Shown: in pieces, positions 61,871 through 64,000 of the stretch
Layout: each line of letters begins with the position of its first letter
How positions within the stretch are numbered: position 1 is the stretch's first letter
Origin: JBFXJF01 sp050175155
GTDB taxonomy: Bacteria > Bacillota > Bacilli > Tepidibacillales > Tepidibacillaceae
NCBI GenBank assembly: GCA_050175155.1
Contig: JBFXJF010000006.1
Span: 61,863 to 125,862, forward strand
Direction of reading: 5' to 3'
DNA length: 64,000 bases
Notes under the pieces: generated by a model
What the model saw: only the letters and a program-made list of their open reading frames with translations
Database searches by the model: none
What the model was told of the DNA's origin: nothing
Program-made: the position numbers and the translations under genes

Positions 61871-61916
61871 AAAAAACGCGACCCCTCATTCTTTAAATAG
61901 AACGAAAAACCGCGTT
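61871..61916 (-). terminator. Terminator of the rRNA-tRNA operon
   Basis: Outer stem AACGCG at 61875-61880 with CGCGTT at 61911-61916, then TTTTTT on the minus strand (complement of A at 61871-61876), with a short inner TTCT/AGAA stem. It lies after the last tRNA (Leu CAA) and the 143-bp repeat. Confidence 0.65.
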
Positions 61917-61950
61917 GGCTAATGTATAAAGTGCAAATGAATTTTATATG

Positions 61951-62093
61951 GTGCACCCTCTCGGGCACACTGACTTCATTTGAGCTAGAAGTTTACTCGA
62001 CGTAGTACAAATGATTTCATATGGTGCACTCAAGAGTACAACGACTTTCCTTGAACTACGGAGATTAATCAACGTAGAACTCGGATTTACTAT
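61951..62093 (-). repeat. 143-bp tRNA-region repeat, copy 1
   Basis: Nearly identical to 62982-63124. It has two diverged half-units of about 70 bp. The first starts with the hairpin GTGCACCCTCTCGGGCAC; the second with GTGCACTCAAGAGTAC. Shared core words: GACTTCATTTGA, CTAGAAG, GACGTAGTACAAATGAT and AACGTAGAACTCGGATTTA. Directly 3' of tRNA-Leu(CAA) in transcription direction. Confidence 0.85.
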
Positions 62094-62175
62094 TGGTGCC
62101 GGTGAAGGGACTCGAACCCCCACGGTTTCCCTCACGATTTTGAGTCGTGCGCGTCTGCCATTCCGCCACACCGGC
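62094..62175 (-). tRNA. tRNA-Leu (CAA)
   Basis: The cloverleaf folds with acceptor GCCGGTG and loop CTCAAAA closed by CACGA/TCGTG, giving anticodon CAA (reads TTG). A T-arm GGGGGTTCGAGTCCC and an encoded CCA (TGG at 62094) are present. The long variable arm of a class II tRNA is visible. Confidence 0.95.
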
Positions 62176-62196
62176 ATAATACAAACCTCTAAATAA

Positions 62197-62273
62197 TGGC
62201 GTGCCCTGAGGGATTTGAACCCCCGACCTTCTGATTCGTAGTCAGACACTCTATCCAGCTGAGCTAAGGGCAC
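62197..62273 (-). tRNA. tRNA-Arg (ACG)
   Basis: GTGCCCTTAGCTCAGCTGGA at the start, anticodon loop CTACGAA between TCTGA and TCAGA, T-arm GGGGGTTCAAATCCC, CCA encoded. Confidence 0.95.
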
Positions 62274-62305
62274 ATGAGGCATATAGGATATAAAGATTAT
62301 AATTT

Positions 62306-62394
62306 TGGTGCCGAGGACCGGACTTGAACCGGTACGGTAGTCACCTACCGCAGGATTTTAAGTCCTGTGCGTCTGCCGATTCCGCCACCCCGGC
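62306..62394 (-). tRNA. tRNA-Leu (TAA)
   Basis: Acceptor GCCGGGG, loop CTTAAAA between CAGGA and TCCTG (anticodon TAA), a long variable arm with the stem CGGTAG/CTACCG, T-arm CCGGTTCAAGTCCGG, CCA encoded. Confidence 0.95.
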
Positions 62395-62438
62395 TCGTTT
62401 GCATTCTTCAAAACTTAAATTGCTATATTATATTATTT

Positions 62439-62512
<74 letters not shown>

Positions 62513-62519
62513 AAATAGA

Positions 62520-62594
62520 TGGAGCGGACGACGAGATTCGAACTCGCGACCCTCGCCTTGGCAAGGCGATGCTCTACCACTGAGCTACGTCCGC
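62520..62594 (-). tRNA. tRNA-Gly (GCC)
   Basis: Acceptor GCGGACG, loop TTGCCAA between TCGCC and GGCGA (anticodon GCC), T-arm GCGAGTTCGAATCTCGT, CCA encoded. Confidence 0.95.
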
Positions 62595-62627
62595 ATAATT
62601 AATTATTCCCTTAAATTAAAGTTTTTA

Positions 62628-62701
62628 TGGCAGGGGTGGTAGGAATTGAACCCACACTAACGGTTTTGGAGACCGCTGTTCTACCACTAAACTACACCCC
62701 T
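62628..62701 (-). tRNA. tRNA-Trp (CCA)
   Basis: Acceptor AGGGGTG, loop CTCCAAA between GCGGT and ACCGT (anticodon CCA), CCA end encoded. The presence of a normal Trp tRNA shows UGA is not needed for Trp here. Confidence 0.95.
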
Positions 62702-62734
62702 ACGAATGTTAAATGTTGGAGATTGAATTTTATA

Positions 62735-62819
62735 TGGTGGAGGGGGTAGGATTTGAACCTACGAAGCATTACGCAGCGGATTTACAGTCCGCCCCATTTG
62801 GCCACTTTGGTACCCCTCC
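62735..62819 (-). tRNA. tRNA-Tyr (GTA)
   Basis: Acceptor GGAGGGG, loop CTGTAAA between GCGGA and TCCGC (anticodon GTA), long variable arm, T-arm GTAGGTTCAAATCCTAC, CCA encoded. Confidence 0.95.
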
Positions 62820-62934
62820 ATAATTATTATCAATTATTAACGAATGATATAAAAATAATGTAATTTATATTTTCATAAAATCACATATTTGAACGTTTTA
62901 TAATATTGGTTTATTGAATCACAGGATGTTCATA

Positions 62935-62974
62935 CTTCCACGTTGTAACATGGATGTTACAGTTTTAGTGGAAG
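62935..62974. repeat. Nested double-hairpin unit U1
   Basis: Outer stem CTTCCAC (62935-62941) with GTGGAAG (62968-62974) enclosing an inner stem GTAACA-TGGA-TGTTAC (62945-62960). Same architecture as the units at 63809 and 63922, with different but still complementary stems. The surrounding 305-bp gap 62820-63124 also holds repeat copy 2; the stretch 62820-62920 shows nothing recognisable. Confidence 0.75.
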
Positions 62975-62981
62975 ATCATAT

Positions 62982-63124
62982 GTGCACCCTTCGGGCACAC
63001 TGGCTTCATTTGAACTAGAAGTTTATTCGACGTAGTACAAATGATTTACTAATGGTGCACTCAAGAGTACAACGACTTTCCTCGAACTGCGAAGATTAAT
63101 CAACGTAGAACTCGGATTTACAAA
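62982..63124 (-). repeat. 143-bp tRNA-region repeat, copy 2
   Basis: Same sequence family as copy 1 at 61951-62093, with hairpin GTGCACCCTTCGGGCAC and the core GACGTAGTACAAATGAT. It lies directly 3' of tRNA-Thr in transcription direction. Differences between copies are single substitutions and a 1-bp indel in the hairpin loop. Confidence 0.85.
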
Positions 63125-63200
<76 letters not shown>

Positions 63201-63209
63201 AAAAAAAAA

Positions 63210-63285
<76 letters not shown>

Positions 63286-63354
63286 ATAATCAAACCGAAT
63301 ATAATTATAACATTTATTTGTAAAACTGTCAATGCATCTTTCCTGAATTCACAG

Positions 63355-63447
63355 TGGCGGAGAGAGCGGGATTCGAACCCGCGAGACACTTTTGGCGCCT
63401 ACACGATTTCCAATCGTGCTCCTTCGACCGAACTCGGACACCTCTCC
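63355..63447 (-). tRNA. tRNA-Ser (GGA)
   Basis: Acceptor GGAGAGG, loop TTGGAAA between CACGA and TCGTG (anticodon GGA), long variable arm, T-arm GCGGGTTCGAATCCCGC, CCA encoded. Confidence 0.95.
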
Positions 63448-63450
63448 AAA

Positions 63451-63526
63451 TGGCTCCTCGTGCAGGACTCGAACCTGCGACAACTCGGTTAACAGCCGAG
63501 TGCTCTACCAACTGAGCTAACAAGGA
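63451..63526 (-). tRNA. tRNA-Asn (GTT)
   Basis: Acceptor TCCTTGT/ACGAGGA, loop CTGTTAA between CTCGG and CCGAG (anticodon GTT), T-arm GCAGGTTCGAGTCCTGC, CCA encoded. First tRNA after the 5S gene. Confidence 0.95.
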
Positions 63527-63546
63527 AAATTGGGAAATCGTCATTC

Positions 63547-63580
63547 ACACTCTCCCAAGACCCTGCAGTTTAAATACCTC
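63547..63580 (-). pseudogene. Fragment of a 5S rRNA gene
   Basis: ACTCTCCCAAGACCCTGCAG followed by TTTAAATACC matches the 3' part of the intact 5S gene (ACTCTCCCAAGACCCTGCGG followed by TCTAAGTACC) with three differences over about 30 nt. The rest of the gene is missing. It lies between tRNA-Asn and the complete 5S rRNA, in the same orientation. Confidence 0.65.
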
Positions 63581-63632
63581 ACTGATCATTTATGGCCCTA
63601 TCAAACATGGTCGCTTGAAATTCTAGAATATG

Positions 63633-63654
63633 GAATCGGCCTTCGCCGATTCCT
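63633..63654. repeat. Hairpin between 5S rRNA and tRNA-Asn
   Basis: Perfect 9-bp stem GGAATCGGC-CTTC-GCCGATTCC with a 4-nt loop. No T run follows on the minus strand, so it looks more like a processing or stabilising structure than a terminator. Confidence 0.5.
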
Positions 63655-63675
63655 TCTATCCTTACTTCTAATTCG

Positions 63676-63790
63676 CCTGGCAATGTCCTACTCTCCCAAG
63701 ACCCTGCGGTCTAAGTACCATCGGCGCTGGAGGGCTTAACGGTCGTGTTCGGGATGGGTACGCGTGTGTCCCCTCCGCCGTCATCACCAG
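63676..63790 (-). rRNA. rrf: 5S ribosomal RNA
   Basis: The minus strand reads CTGGTGATGACGGCGGAGGG at the 5' end, has the conserved CCCATCCCGAACACG and AAGCCCTCCAGCGCCGATGG segments, and ends with GAGAGTAGGACATTGCCAG, the 5S consensus. The ends pair (CTGGTGATG/CATTGCCAG). About 115 nt. Expected to be last of a 16S-23S-5S operon whose 23S would lie beyond 64000. Confidence 0.95.
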
Positions 63791-63808
63791 ACTTGTAGGA
63801 TGCAAGTC

Positions 63809-63848
63809 GTTCGACGTTTCCACAGGACGTGGAATCATTTAGTCGAAC
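63809..63848. repeat. Nested double-hairpin unit U2
   Basis: Outer stem GTTCGAC (63809-63815) with GTCGAAC (63842-63848); inner stem TTCCAC/GTGGAA at 63818-63834. Upstream of 5S in transcription direction. Confidence 0.75.
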
Positions 63849-63921
63849 TTCTGCGTTCCTGTATAATGCTTTTGCATTTTAGCGTGACTTGTGCACTTTG
63901 TGTGCATACAGGATGTATGTC

Positions 63922-63962
63922 GTTCGACGTTGTCACATGGATGTGACATTCTTTAGTCGAAC
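63922..63962. repeat. Nested double-hairpin unit U3
   Basis: Outer stem GTTCGAC (63922-63928) with GTCGAAC (63956-63962); inner stem GTCACA-TGGA-TGTGAC at 63932-63947. Same outer stem as U2 but inner stem resembling U1. The 210-bp tail 63791-64000 otherwise holds only a TGCAC/GTGCA hairpin near 63893 and no gene. Confidence 0.75.
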
Positions 63963-64000
63963 TTCATTTTCTATACTATCATACATCCTACTTAATATAT

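Noticed and set aside
63329..63946. ORFs over tRNA-Ser, tRNA-Asn and 5S rRNA
   Set aside because: They overlap functional RNA genes; hydrophilic low-complexity products without homology signs.

Overview
AT-rich chromosomal window from a spore-forming member of the Bacillota, most like the Bacillales. Evidence: a GerA-type germinant receptor, YtrH/YtrI, a YheA-YheB-YheC/D block, PrkA-YhbH-SpoVR, and queG, a YhbB-like gene and trmL close together in an arrangement recalling Bacillus subtilis. Genus cannot be fixed from the sequence; a facultative or anaerobic fatty-acid-oxidising lifestyle is only an inference from the acyl-CoA/ETF gene set. Starts are strongly Shine-Dalgarno driven, with many GTG and TTG starts.

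Layout. 1-9627 (minus): fatty-acid beta-oxidation, with fadD, etfB, etfA, a thioesterase, the FeS membrane oxidoreductase fadF, fadN and a partial fadA. 9883-13327: an AT-rich accessory island with small membrane proteins, a TGA-interrupted mini-ORF, a PlcR/Rgg-like regulator broken by one amber codon, a secreted C39-like peptidase and a DUF2569 protein. 13385-20016 (minus): accA, accD, malic enzyme and dnaE. 20198-29658: sporulation-associated ytrH/ytrI, a metal-dependent hydrolase, yheA, yheB, and four consecutive YheC/YheD ATP-grasp paralogues followed by a GNAT acetyltransferase. 29764-35240: GerA-type receptor operon, then a LysM-GH18 spore-cortex-lytic type enzyme on the opposite strand.

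35338-45824 (minus): the most unusual region, a compact eleven-gene Tad/type IV pilus-like secretion locus. In transcription order it holds a canonical CpaF ATPase, an FHA-domain membrane protein, a Ser/Thr kinase fused to a CpaE/MinD-like ATPase, a CpaB/SAF protein, a CpaE protein, a second divergent CpaF-like ATPase, TadB- and TadC-like membrane proteins, a 49-residue pilin-like peptide and two pseudopilin-like proteins. The kinase and FHA genes suggest phosphorylation control. No prepilin peptidase or secretin is visible.

46081-61781 (mostly minus): spoVR, yhbH and prkA, then housekeeping and accessory enzymes (VanZ, methyltransferase, HD hydrolase, YhgE-like permease, phosphodiesterase, HAD phosphatase, MTA phosphorylase family, trmL, amidase_6, ogt, queG, rnhA). 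61871-64000 (minus): the 3' end of an rRNA operon, with 5S rRNA followed by eleven tRNA genes (Asn, Ser, Phe, Thr, Tyr, Trp, Gly, Cys, Leu, Arg, Leu) and a terminator. This region carries several repeat families: nested double hairpins with compensatory changes, a 143-bp direct repeat, and a 5S remnant. A separate ~107-bp hairpin repeat occurs at 22.6 and 55.1 kb in opposite orientation.
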